This document shows, piece after piece, positions 47,150-59,116 of a stretch of 64,000 nt of DNA. Origin of the DNA: Ananas comosus. Its lineage: Eukaryota > Streptophyta > Magnoliopsida > Poales > Bromeliaceae. Below the pieces are notes generated by a model, which was given only the letters and a program-made list of their open reading frames with translations, was not told the origin of the DNA and searched no databases. A program made the translations under genes and the position numbers. The stretch is taken from the NCBI RefSeq assembly GCF_001540865.1, contig NW_017893345.1, positions 44,955-108,954 on the forward strand. The letters run 5' to 3'. Numbering within the stretch: the first letter of the stretch is position 1; each line of letters opens with the position of its first letter.

Positions 47150-47310
47150 CTTATAGTAGGCTTATGTTCTCGCTCTGATAGCCATGTTAGGATTGTTTCT
47201 TTTCCATGTTGTTGTAGACGCCTTGTATGCACCGAAGGTGCTTAGTGTACACGGCGAGTCTGTGCACGCGCCCGTTGGGCTTCCGCTGGGGCTCGGAGCG
47301 TGACAGTTTT

Positions 47311-48000
47311 GACCTATAAAAAGAAGGGAATCTTATGTTACTTAAAACGTTTTTAATCCCTCATGGAAAAGTAAGGTACTTGGGCTTGTACAAACTTAAG
47401 TGCTAATAATAATAACCGGCACAACTCTAAGCTGTGTGGCTAAAGCCCGCTACCTTCGTAATATTAGTGGGCTAGGTCCCCTTACACACTAGTTGGTGTA
47501 TTAAGGCATGGAGCAATATGGGGCTAGTTGGATGTCTGCCATAGGCTTTACGCCGGATTAAGAAGACATGGTGAGAGGCAAATTTAGAGCCATTGCAACG
47601 ATTTAGCGGTTTGTGGTGTTTTCTATATTAGAAGGCTGGGAAATACGAATACATTGACAAAGATGTTAGGACTTAAGTAGCAGAGGACTTCACCACCTAT
47701 ATGTCCTAGTCCTACATCAGAAATTCCGCACCTACTTGACTGCATTTTGTTGTATGGTAATTCATCTTCAGATATAGCTGCCGATGAAGTTAGGTATTGC
47801 AGTTCTTTGAACTAACCAGCAATCACTAACAAAGGCAAACTAGAATACACAATGAAATTGAGAGATACAATACTAAGATGCACAAATATTATGAAACAAT
47901 ACATTAAACATCAGGAACATACTGGGCAGAGACACACACACACAGAGATGATTGATGGATTATGAACCTTTCTCTAATCTTTCTATTGACAATGTCCTAA
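47311..48000. other. Intron-like DNA between two solo LTRs
   Basis: No exon is supported. A short CA run is at about 47934-47943. The only features are the flanking target duplications. Confidence 0.4.
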
Positions 48001-48005
48001 GTTCA

Positions 48006-50445
48006 TGTAACACACTGGACCTTTGCAAATTGCAAAGTTCGAGTGTTTGCTCAGTGTTCCGAGCTTTTCCAGATATTCTGGAGGGACGTTGACAGTAGTC
48101 TGACCTATGGCTCGTATCCCGAGAATTGTAGTATTTAAAATAGCGCTAAGGCCACCAAGGAGGAGGACTTAGGCTGCTCTCTACTTACATTCTGCAGGGC
48201 TGTGTACCAGTACACCTTGATGGTTGTACCGGTACACCTTGATGGTTGTACCGGTACACGTGTGGTGAACTGCCAACCCGAGGCTCGGGTTGGCCGTCTA
48301 GCAAGATTTGTACCGGTACACTTTCCCGTGTACCGGTACACAGTGCAGTGCGAGCAGTTTTTGTTGAGGGGTGTATTTGCAATTGTTGCAAACCCTATAT
48401 ATGTTGCCCCAGCCCCTTAGAGAGCTCCTTTGAGCCATATTTCGTGGAGAACCCAAGTGAAGACCTCTCCCTTGGATTTTTGCCCTATTTTGCTTGGTTT
48501 AACTAGTTTTGATCTCTCTTTTCTCCTTCTCTTTGCTTCATGTTGGGTGTTCACCATTGGACAAGCTTTGAAGCTTTTGTTGGAGCTTGATAGAGAGACG
48601 ATCTTCAACCTTGGTGCATTCCATGCTTGGTTTGGAACATCTTGAGAGTTGAGTACCCATGATCTCTCTTTTAGACCATATTTTGGAGGATTTTTGTTGT
48701 TGGAACCCTAGAAATGAGATTCAGGGTTAGAAATGGAGATTTTTGATTAGAGGGTTTTGGAACCAAATTGATGGGTTTACAACCTTTGTTTAGGTTAGAT
48801 TGGAAGAACTCTAACTCCCTTTTGGAGATCGAGAGAGTTTCCTCGCATTCGGTGAGTTTTCTTCACCTTTGCTTGTGTTGCTTAATGTTTGAGCAATGGG
48901 TTGTTCGTAACGTTCGTGTATCTCTCTTTTCTATACCTTTAGGGTGCTAGGAGAGTAGTGGGCACCTTCGTTCGGCGAAACGAAGGGTTGCGAGAGTGAC
49001 GGTGGGTTTGGCTTCATTGGATTAGGGAAAATCATCCCCTAAGTGGTTAAATATTTTCGTTTCATCGTATCGCATGCATATTCATGCTAGATAGAATTTT
49101 TATGAATTTTAGAATATTTAAAATGCATGTGCTATGTATCATGAAAATTCAACTTTATATAGTAAAGCATTATGTGCATTTTGCATGCATGTGAGAAGTA
49201 TTCTTTCTTGCAAGTTGGGAACATGTCTCGTATGATAAAAATGACTCGAATTATGTGCTTTTGAACTCTAAACTCATGCTTGGACTTGGTGAATAAAAGT
49301 GCCATAAAGGGGCACCCGACTTAGTAAACTATGAAACTGCAACATAGAGACATAGTGATAGGCCATTGGACATCGACTATATTTCATGTTTTAGACATGA
49401 TGACATAGTGATAGGCCATTGAGATATATGCTACATTCCATACTTTAGGTATGATGACTTGGGATTTGAGACGGACTTTTATGCTTGCTTGCCAATTGTG
49501 CTCATTCGCACATACTTGTGAGGGTCGCTCTCCACAGGCCGGCACTTCGGAGATAGCCATCACGACACATGCTCGCCCGTGCGGGATTAGGCGCCGAAAT
49601 GGAATGCCTTGGGGGAGGCTCATTCCTAGAGTGGGGATGTTGACTACCACGGAGCCATTAGGCACGGCGGAAGCTGGACTACCCACGGGTAGGTCCTACA
49701 TGATCGGAACTATAGTGACATAGTATGCTAATTGGACATTGACTAGACTAGTAAACAGTGACATATTACTATTTACATTGCGGACATTATGTTGGTTGTA
49801 TATTCATGAACATACATGTTAGAATAGTATTTTACTTATGCAAAATCATGCTAAGTAGAGACATCATGGTTTACTAAGTATTCATGTTTAAATACTTGTT
49901 GTTCACATTGCTTACTTGATCGCACTTACCTGTTTAGTTTTTTGGGCCTAGTGGTGCTTTTCACTAAAGTCAGTAATTGCCCACTGGGAACTATTATTTA
50001 ATAGTTCTCACGCCCTCTATTTTATGGTTTTCTTTCAGAGCCTTCAGCACCGGCGGAGGCATGGGATTGCGGGAAGGGGATCACTTAGCTAGCTAGCGAG
50101 GAGCGTTTCTTTTGCTTATTAGGTGGTTTACTCTCATTTTTTGTTGTAGTTGAGAGTGAGAGGTTTTGTACCCGTGTATAGAGACCACCATTGTTATACT
50201 TTTAGCACTTGTATTTTGGATGTTCAATGTACTACTTTATGGTTACTCTTAGTGGATTTGTTAGCTCTTTTATTTGACTCTATATCTCTTAGAATCTAGA
50301 TGTTGTACTATGCTCTGATACTCCTAGATGTCTTTTTATTATCGCATTATTTATCGTAATTTTTGTAGACGCCTTATATGTTTTAGACGTATGGCGGGTC
50401 TGGACACATGCCGGGCGGGCTTCCGCTGGGTCCCGAGGCGTGACT
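48006..50445 (+). mobile_element. Family A solo LTR (A4)
   Basis: A 2440-bp LTR from TGTAACACACTGGACC to GAGGCGTGACT (final A mutated to T). The perfect target duplication is GTTCA (48001-48005 and 50446-50450). U3 has GTACCGGTAC palindromes at about 48215-48340 around CCCGAGGCTCGGG (48277-48289). The TATA box is TATATAT at 48396-48402, and the U5 hairpin is at 49986-50009. It is the cleanest family A reference copy in the window. Confidence 0.94.
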
Positions 50446-50450
50446 GTTCA

Positions 50451-53400
50451 TGATCGACCGGTAGCATATATGTAGGGATTATCTACAACAGATCAAAAAC
50501 AAACATTCGCTTATGCAAAAGAGGTCAGATCCAAGTTTGGACCTTTGGTCAAAAAAACTACATAGACCCTAAAGTAAGGTAAATATTTTCTTTGATCACG
50601 TCAACAGGGATCCAAAATTATAGCTTGTTGAACATCAATGAACAAGCCATCCATTCCTCAATACTCCATTACAACCCATTCACCTCACTTTTAGAGAAAA
50701 TGTTTTCATATCAAGATCAGTGTCACCTGGCGATGTACAGCCTAATAAATGATAAAAAAGGCAAAAAAAAGAGAGCTTCGCCTATATCCAATCTTAGAGA
50801 GAAAAGAACAACATAGCAAGAGAGAGATGACGCCCGCCGACTGATCCAGGGGACACAATTGGATTATGTAAAACTAATTTCTAAAACTCAATTTGTTAGC
50901 TTTCTACAATACCTTAAGTATAGATTATTTATAATAGATCTAAATCAAAATAAATCCCGTTAACACTATTATCTTATCCAAAAACAACTATTATTCAAAA
51001 TTTTAATAATATGAAATCCACTAAAAGAAGAGATTATGGCTTATCCAAAACCAATAATTATGAAAATTTAAATAAATCATCCAACAAAAAATTGGATTTA
51101 ATATTTCCTACAAAAATAATTAAAATTACTAGAATAATTTATGTTCTATTTATTTTCAAAATTAGCAAAAGGTCAACCTTAAGTGCACCATGGAAGACAA
51201 AAATTGCAAAGAAAATCATCACTTAAATTGAAAAGAAAAAAGTAAAGAAAAACCGTATCGCCATTGTTGTTAGCAAAATTTGACGTTTCAAACATTTCCT
51301 CCAAAGATTGATGGGCTTGCAAAAATATAAGACAATAAACAAATGTTATCCGCTAATCACATATTTAAAAGAGTACACTAAAAATAGAAGAAAATTTCTA
51401 AAAGAAATAAACATAGTTTTAAAATTATTTCTCATTGAGAACTATATCATCTATAAAAGACAAAATACCATTTATCAACATATCGAAAAAGGTACTCCAT
51501 GTCATCCTGCATTTTACTACATAAGCAAGAGCAACCTCCAAGTCGCACCACAAAAATGTATAAGCAGTCTCTCATATCCATAGGATCAAGTAGACAGTGA
51601 CAAAATAGATAGCTTATGCAAATTGAACAAGCCAAATAGAAAGCAGGCACTTGGGGTGAACCACGAGGTCTACGTTCAAGATGAAGGATAGGTTCCAGCC
51701 CTCACTAAGTTAATTTGTTTTTCTTGTTAGGTTTTGGGTCCGTCAAAAGCCAAGAGAAACAAAGTCGAAAGAGGCACTCCAACCTAGTCTATGCTTGGAT
51801 GATGCCCAACTAGTTCCTTCTTTTTTTCATGCCCACAGTTCATTTAATATCCCAAGCATCCAAATGCTCATGTTTGATAATGCCTACCAAATCAAATGCT
51901 CTTAAGAAGATGGATTCTCCTTAGAGTGTAGCACCCAAGTCAGATATTGAAGTTCTTACAAAACTTCACAAGTAATCCAGATTAGCGATCGAGAGTACAA
52001 TGAGAAGAAAATTTTGACTTAGATCAAGAGACAAATCAAGGAACCCTAATTTGAAATATGATAAGAGATTCAACACATCAACAACATGAGCTAGAGATCA
52101 CAGTCACAGCTATAAGGACAAAGGTAGACAAACTAAAAAAAAAGAGAGTAGGATGTGGTATACCTATGTGCACAAATTTCTTTTTAGTTGTATCCCCTTC
52201 ATAAACAATTTTGCCTAGTAGATAGTTGCCACCTATCTAACTCTTCCTTCCATTAAACCAACTAGCGTGCAACCAATTTAGTTTACTTAAAATTCTTGGT
52301 TGTTGATAAAGTCGAGAGGAGAACAAAGAAAAGGAGAGAAATATTGAATCTTCTTTAGCCTGCTAAAAACCTATATTATAAGAATTCTTAAGAGTCTATT
52401 CTATTTTAGAGTAAAGATGTTTGGACCACTCTGTTGCTACAGCTAGCCATATTAACCAATGTTATAGGTTATGTTCATACAAACATAGTATATGTTTATG
52501 TGCTTAATAATTACTCAAACTTGTGATAGAGTAGTCATACCTCCATGCTAATCATTAACTAGACAATCCCATTCAATCCTACACTCAAATCCCAACTTAA
52601 AAAAAATGCACAAACAGTTGCTCACTTATACGAAGCCTATCAGCATGCCGCACTGCATATTGCATATGTAGGGCAATCGCTACTCCAAACCACATCTGCA
52701 GCAATATATGCAAATTTACGAAACATTACCATTGACCTACAGATAGGCCTAATTCATAACTTCCCTTGAAAATCATGCTCGTAGAATAAGAATTCCCACG
52801 AAGGAAAGAAAGACTGAAAACATATTGTAGCCACTACTTTTCTCTACTTAGCTTGGAGCTTCAACAAGCCCGCTAGTTGCAAGCCATTTTCGTACCAAGT
52901 GTGAGCACAGCATGGCATGTTTTAACTAAACACTTGCATGTAAAATAGCAAATTGATGCAGGCCAAATTTCTAATATCATATTTATGCAAATCAAATTTC
53001 AAAAAGAACTATTAAGCCTCTCAAAAATATAGCGAATGCTAAAAGAGGACGAAGATAGGAAGCTTGTCCAATCAATTCATTCATAAAACTTCTCTACGTT
53101 AGTGCTAGTGGGGCTTATTTTATAACAAACTTAAGTCAAAACAAATCTTTTAGCGTAAGTAAATATAGCTTATGCTCAAACAAACCATTAATCAAATTTT
53201 GAATAATCAAAGAAGTGTCGGAACCATTACTCAAAAGTTAAGAACTTGACGCACTAATTATATACTCTTTCTAATTTCCTGTAATAAGAAGAACAATAAC
53301 TGGAATAAAATAAATTTTATCTTTTTTCGCTTCTAAATGGCGTTGCCTGTAGACTAATTAGCAACAAGTCAAATTCAAGAAGAAAATGCCATTCGTCAGC

Positions 53401-54937
53401 ATAAACACACCGGTGAAGACAAAAATTGCAAATGAAATCATCACTTAGAGAAAAGGAAAGAATGCAGAACCATGGCATCATCTTTGACGCTAAAGTCTGA
53501 TGTTTTAGACATGTCCTCATAAGGCTGGTAAGCCTGCAAAGATGTAAGACAAGACAAAAACGTTATCTCCGCTTCATATAACAGAAAATTATTATGCTAA
53601 AAATAAAAGAAAATTTTCTAAAAGGTCATTTTAGAAACTCGTTCATATTGTAATGAATTAAATCATACTCCCTCAACACGTGCAATCTTATAAAATGGAA
53701 GTAAATTCGTTTCAGCAGAAAAGGCGATGAAGGACAGCAAATCTCACAATAGCACTGCAAGTTGCACTAGATTCGGCATCCATATTTTCAGCTTGAGTTA
53801 CAGCAGCACATGAAAGACCTTCGTACATAAATCAATTAAAACAAAAGAATAAGGTTAACAGTAAAAGGAAAGTAAAGATTTTGAATAACCTTTTCGAGGA
53901 AAGAAACTTAGAAGAAAGTATCCAAAAGGCAAGGAATATATCTCGATTCCTACTGCATCCAGCATTCCTCACCATTATGTAGGATTTGAAACTCGGTAAC
54001 TAGTCACCGCTAAACTTCCATGAATAGCTTACTCGCTCGCACACCCATTGCAACATGCAATCAATGAATATGTCAAATAGTGGGTATGGTTGTCAAACAA
54101 TTTCTACTGCCTCTGATTTTCCAGACACATTCTTTTCAGCCAAGCAATTTACAATCTCACCGGTATACACGCTTCCCCAAAAAGATAAGTAGATGTTAAC
54201 ATTAGCTAGCCATCTATAACAGAGTAAAGGACGTGACAGAGTAAAGGACGTGACAAATTGGGGAACTCTCTGCAGCACTTGACTAAGAATTAGTATATAT
54301 TACACGTCGGCAAAGGACACACTATCAATACTGAGAGGTGTTAGAAAGATTGCAATGTGGCATCCTGGCCCGGTTGAGCTAGCTTCTATCGGGTATGGCG
54401 CTTGCTTTAGGAGGACCTTCCAATGGAGAGTTGGCAAAACATTTTGGCGACCTTTTGGATGCAGCAGGCTGCAGCCAAGATCAGCTAGCTGGTTTTGGAC
54501 CAAAACGGACAAAAAGTCATAGGCAGAGAGATAGGTGCGAGCTTTGAGGAGACAGCACAGGTAGGTTGAGTCTTGCTATTGTAACACCATGGGAAATTAG
54601 TATAAAAGTGCAAGGGGAGAGCAGACAATATGGTTATTTTGATCATCCGGACAGACAGGTACTGATCTGCATCTTATTTTTAGCTCCCTTGCCCTCTAAC
54701 ACTGGATAATGCAAGTTCTTGGTTTGTATGAAAATTACGATGGCGGACAATAGGCGAAGATTGTGGTACTCATTCTCAAACAAGAGGATGGAGAGCCACT
54801 AACAAAGCTTTAGAGAAGCCACACGTCAGATGTGATGACCACGTACCGGCAAGCCATATGATGGCACAATAGATAATATAAACCGGCGATAATGCACAGA
54901 GAAGGAAAGAGTGACATGGGAAAGAAAACTGCAGTAC
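50451..54937 (-). CDS. Intron-rich interval of the minus-strand gene with one probable exon
   Basis: The best exon is 52695-52626 (70 nt, minus strand) between CTGCAG and GTGAGC, reading MWFGVAIALHMQYAVRHAD and leaving phase 1. Two weaker candidates are near 53530 (AYQPYEDMSKTSDFSV after a TTTGCAG) and near 53770 (AENMDAESSATCSAIV). An AT-rich region around 51150-51640 looks like a diverged copy of 53380-53720 (shared GAAGACAAAAATTGCAAA-GAAATCATCACTTA and TAAAAGAAAATTT blocks), so one candidate exon has been duplicated. The rest holds no recognisable sequence. Confidence 0.4.
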
Positions 54938-55209
54938 TCTCTCCAGAGTCGGCGGGAACCATCTCCTCCTCGTCGCTCAGCTTGGGCCGCTTCGTCCTCG
55001 CCTCCACGTCCTGCGCAGGAAAGTAGGACCAACAAAAATCCTAGAGTTCCCCTTCCTCCAACAGGGTACGAACTATCTAAGGCGCAGTTGTCTAAAGAGA
55101 GCAAGCGACCGGGATTGGAGAGACGGGTGGATGGATAGACAGATGCATAGATAGATAGATAGATAGATACCTCCGATGGATCCTCGTCGTGGACGTTCAT
55201 CCCGTCCAT
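54938..55209 (-). CDS. First two exons of the large minus-strand gene
   Basis: Exon 1 is 55209-55171 (ATG to GAG, 13 codons, MDGMNVHDEDPSE), followed by a GT donor that runs into a (TATC)n repeat. Exon 2 is 55010-54938 (73 nt) after CTGCGCAG, reading DVEARTKRPKLSDEEEMV and leaving phase 1. The KRPK basic cluster followed by an acidic stretch looks like a nuclear localisation signal. The GC-rich, CpG-rich sequence from about 55200 to 55600 upstream is a plausible promoter and 5' UTR. Linking these exons to those at 39-31 kb rests on strand, spacing and absence of another start, and is not proven. Confidence 0.62.
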
Positions 55210-55620
55210 GACGTGTGGGATCAGCGTTGGAGCCGTCGATGCCTCTGATCGTCGATCGAGTTCTTCAGTTCGGATATACGAAATAATGGCCGCTACTAGT
55301 ACTCGTGGGGATGAAACCGATCCGACGACGCGGACGAATCAGAACCCGTCCCGGCAACGGTTCCGACGTGCGACGGTTTTTTGGTTCCGCTTTTCAACCG
55401 GTTCAAAGCGGCAACCAGAAAGCGACCAGGGAGTCGACGCCGACGACTTCGACGCGAGGCGGCGGCGGCGTTGATGGCTTTGATGGGGGCGGCTGAAGGA
55501 GAGGAGGGAGAGCGAGAGATCGGCGGGCCCTACTTGAGGGCGTCCGCCGTAGAGACGGGTTTCGATGGGGGAGTCTGCCGGGCGGACAGCCGTAGAGACG
55601 AGTGAAACCCTAGAACGAGG
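55210..55620 (-). promoter_or_regulatory. GC-rich, CpG-rich probable promoter region
   Basis: This stretch is much richer in C, G and CpG than the AT-rich surroundings and lies immediately upstream of the minus-strand start codon. Open frames on the plus strand here have low-complexity Arg/Gly composition and are by-products of base composition. A poly-T run lies at about 55679-55699. Confidence 0.45.
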
Positions 55621-55699
55621 AATCCCGAACAGGGATTGTTGATTGAAAAAGGATTTGGATCTTATACGGGCACGTTTGGATTTTTTTTTTTTTTTTTTC

Positions 55700-56630
55700 T
55701 TTCTGCAGTAACTCCTTGTATACTAGTGAAAGCGTCCGCGCTTTGCAGCGGATAAAACTATAGGAGTAATTAATAATAAGAGAACTTCAAATGATGACGC
55801 TTTCTCCGAGGATGATGATAGTAAAGATGACGACGATCCCTTCAGCCACGGCCGAGAGGGAAAATAGGCACGCATTAGTGAGAAAGGGAAGGAGGGAGGG
55901 AGGCGACGGTGTATAGGAAAAGATGAGGAAGAAAAAATTGATGAATTAATTGGAGATGAGAAGATGCGGATTGTAGATGGCAGCGGATGGTTTGGATGCA
56001 TTAATTAGAAGTCTGGTGTAGAAAAGAGGAAGGATTATAACGAATTAATTGGAGAGAGAAGTGAAAATTGTAGATTATAGCGAAGCTATTTAAATGCATT
56101 AATTAAAAATTTGTTAGTGAAAATATTTAGATGTATTAATTAAATGCATTAATTAAAAGTTTGATGAAGGAAATGTGGAGGGTCAAATGCTAGTGAGGGT
56201 GAAGGACAACTTGCCACATGGCAAAAATTATTGGGGATTCATATAAGTTAATAGATATATTCTATCGTTATTATAAAATACTCCTGCAATTATCCTTGTT
56301 AAGTTAACTCAGATTAAATATAAATTAAATATATACCAAAGTTAAAATCTAATTAAAATACCTATTATGCCCCTATCTTATTAAACGGACTTTTTTTTGC
56401 AAATAACCTCCTGAGAAATTTTTATTTTAAAAATAGCCCTATCAAATTTGAAATTGCAAAAATAGCCCTGTCTCTGCCACGGAGGCGCCACGTCAGCGCC
56501 ACACGGGTAGGGCTGGGGTCAGGTGTTTAAGTTGAACACGGTGAACCATTTTACCGTGTTCAAACACGGTGAATGGTTTACCGTATCCAGTGTAGAATAC
56601 GCCCCCAAACCAGTGCGCGTATACCACATT
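55700..56630. other. AT-rich flank with start of an ACACGGTG repeat region
   Basis: No gene is recognised. 'attaattaaaag/aaatgcattaatta' motifs recur at 56095-56165. From about 56385 the sequence changes to 'aaaatagcccta' and 'gccacgtcagcgccac', phrases I associate with transposon borders in plants. From 56533 the ACACGGTGAA inverted motifs begin. Confidence 0.4.
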
Positions 56631-56830
56631 GGACACGGTGAATGGTTCACCGTGTCTAATACAAATACCTAGCTCTTAGCCAAAAGTGGCTAAGTTACAT
56701 GTAGTTCTATTGGACACGGTGAATGGTTCACCGTGTCTAATACAAATACCTAGCTCTTAGCCAAAAGTGGCTAAGTTACATGTAGTTCTATTGGACACGG
56801 TGAATGGTTCACCGTGTCTAAACACAATGA
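56631..56830. repeat. 81-bp tandem repeat with ACACGGTGAA palindromes
   Basis: Units start at 56631, 56712 and 56793 with GGACACGGTGAATGG, an exact period of 81 bp, and the first two units are nearly identical. Each contains ACACGGTGAA-TGG-TTCACCGTGT, a 10-bp inverted repeat with a 3-bp centre, and a second inverted pair AGCCAaaagTGGCT. Degenerate single copies flank the array (56535-56590, 56826-56850). Confidence 0.85.
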
Positions 56831-56849
56831 ACCATTCACCATGTCCAAT

Positions 56850-57104
56850 ACAACTACCAACCCTTCCCAGTACAATACAACATCAGATCAATCAACAATA
56901 CAACTTCACAACGAGGTCAGCACAACAGTACAATACAACATCACAACGCAACAACAAATTAATCCAATAATACAAATAATTCAACATTAACAATACATAC
57001 ATCAGTATCAACAGAATCTCAATAAAGTATCAATACCAGATAAATCACAACAGAATATCAAAAATTAAAGCAAGTTTTACAATATATCGAAGATACGACC
57101 AATA
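56850..57104. other. CAA/ACA-rich low-complexity DNA
   Basis: Dominated by 'caatacaacatcacaacg'-type repeats. No coding content. It ends where the truncated LTR begins. Confidence 0.6.
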
Positions 57105-58165
57105 TAGAACACATAGGAGGCATTTCTCTCCTGTTTCATGAAGTCAAACCCACCGTGACTCTCGCAACCTTTTGTTCGCCGAACGAAGGTGCCCACTATT
57201 CTTCTAGCACCCTAAAGGTATAGAGAAGAGAGTTAAACGAACATTACGATCACCCCAAAGATCAAACATTAAGCAACTCAAGAAAAAGGTGAAAACTCAC
57301 CGAACACGAAGGAAACTCTCACGATCTCCGAATGGGAGTTAGAGTCCTTCCAATCTAACCTAAACAAAGGTTCTAAGCCCATCAATTTAGATCAAAAAGC
57401 CCTAAATCAAAAAATCCTCATTTCTAACCCTAAGTCTCATTTCTAGGGTTTCATCTTAAGAAATCCATCAAAATATGAATCTAAAGCAAGAATCATGCTA
57501 CTAACCTGAAATGAAGCTCCAACCTAGGCTCCAAGTAAGCTAGGGTTAAAGATCCTCCCTCCACAAAGCTTCAATCCCGAAATCCAAGCTTCTCCAATGG
57601 TGGAGACCAACAAGAAACAAGAAAAAGTAAGGAGGAGGAGATCAAAACTAGCAAAAACCCATCAAAAATGGAGAAAACCCAAAAGAAAGAGTACTCACCT
57701 TTGTTCTCCACTGGTTAGAGCTCAAAAGAGCTCTCAAGGGGGCTCGGGTGGGTTATAAAGGGTTTGCAATAATTGCAAATACACCCCTTAATAAAAACTG
57801 CTCGCCCTGCACTGTGTACCGGTACACGAAAAAATGTACCGGTACGAATCCTGCGAAACAGCAAACCCGAGCCTCGGGTTTGAGATTTACCACAAGTGTA
57901 CCGGTACAACCATCAAGGTGTACCGGTACAAATCCTATACCGGTACAACCATCAAGGTGTACTGATACACAGCCCTACAGAATGCAACCCGAGAGCAGCC
58001 TAAGTCCATCCCTTTGGTGACCTTAGAGTTACTTAAAATACCATAATTCTCGGAATACGAGCCATAGGTCGGATCACTGTCCCGACCCTCCAGAATATCT
58101 GGAAAAGCTCGGAACACAGAGCAAACACTCGAACCTTGCAATTTGTAAAGGTCCAATGTGTTACA
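57105..58165 (-). mobile_element. Truncated family A LTR (A5), minus strand
   Basis: On the minus strand it starts TGTAACACATTGGACC at 58165. It has U3 with GTACCGGTAC boxes (57817-57950) and CCCGAGCCTCGGG (57866-57878), then the transcribed region with the CTTCGTTCGGCGAACAAAAG and GGTGGGTTTGACTTCATG blocks. It is cut off at about 57105, where A1 would continue for another ~1.3 kb. No hairpin or U5 end is present, and no target duplication can be tested. Confidence 0.85.
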
Positions 58166-59111
58166 ATTAATCATCGTCCTCGTGATAATCCATTGATCGG
58201 AAGCATTTAGGAATTAACCACTAATGACACGTCTCAAATTCTCAACTTTTGAGAATATATGTCATCATCTTATTAATTTCTTGGACAATTCATGGACACA
58301 TACACAACATGAATGGAAATAAGAACCCAAATTTATTCATAATATTTTAAAGTCAAATATAAATTTATGTCCTATAAAGAATACATGTGTGGGCCTGGTT
58401 GGCTTCCAGGGCATACATCTAATAATTTCTAGATATGTTAGACCAATTCACAGATGACATAGAGATAGAAATATTTGTTACTATTAGCTCCTATGGCATC
58501 CCTTTTAATTTTAATGTTCAGCATGATGATGCTACTGATACTACTGGTACTAATGATATTAAATTCATACGATTGTAACTTATAAAATTATTTGATTAAG
58601 AAATACGTGCTTTTGATACATGAAAGGGAGTGTTCATCTTTTGGAGCATAACCGTTATGATCAAAGTATTGTAATTTCTTGGTCGAGTGGGAGATTTTGA
58701 CTGTATAATTTAGTTGGTACCTAATAAAGTTTTTGTATCGCCTATACGGTAATAAATATATCACTAGGCTAAGTGCGAGAATGTTTGAGTGGCCGACATG
58801 ATATATTCAAGGCTATCTATAAAGAGACGGTTAATCTAATTAAGTCGATCTATAAAGATACAGTAGATCTTACGGTTAGGATGAATTTGGACACGTCCTT
58901 GATGGACGGACGTGATTTAACATCCTTATATCAAGTTATATATAAATATGTAACATACAGAAGTTCCGGTCTAACCCTAATCCAATTGTCTGTGATGGCT
59001 CCATTTCCGGAGATAAGGAAATTAGATTCGAAACGTCCCGTTTTCTTGCAGATCGTGAACGGGGACGAACCACGAGCAAAAGTCGCCGCTTACAAATCGG
59101 GTACAGAAATC
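58166..59111 (+). other. Upstream flank of the MuDR-like gene, possibly its N-terminal exon
   Basis: An open plus-strand frame from about 58773 (FKAIYKETVNLIKSIYKDTV, then FPEIRKLDSKRPVFLQIV) runs into the family B LTR. It lies on the same side and strand as the MuDR-like domain at 61440-61666, so it could be the start of that transposase gene, but no diagnostic motif confirms this. 58166-58770 shows nothing recognisable. Confidence 0.3.
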
Positions 59112-59116
59112 GAAAT

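Larger units (their letters stand above)
41717..47305 (+). mobile_element. Solo LTR related to family A, split by A3
   Basis: It starts TGTAGCACACTAAAC at 41717, recognisably related to the family A start, and ends CGGAGCGTGACA at 47305. The perfect target duplication is GTTTT (41712-41716 and 47306-47310). Without the inner insertion it is about 3.0 kb. U3 has GTACCGGTAC-type boxes at 41889-42095, a CT run (42231-42249) near the transcript start, and the U5 hairpin at 44364-44387. A vector polylinker interrupts it at 42673-42700. It lies in an intron of the minus-strand gene. There is no interior, so it is a solo LTR. Confidence 0.88.

Noticed and set aside
54300..54512. 70-residue minus-strand open frame as an exon
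   Set aside because: No matching splice sites in phase with neighbouring exons and no recognisable motif; not supported.
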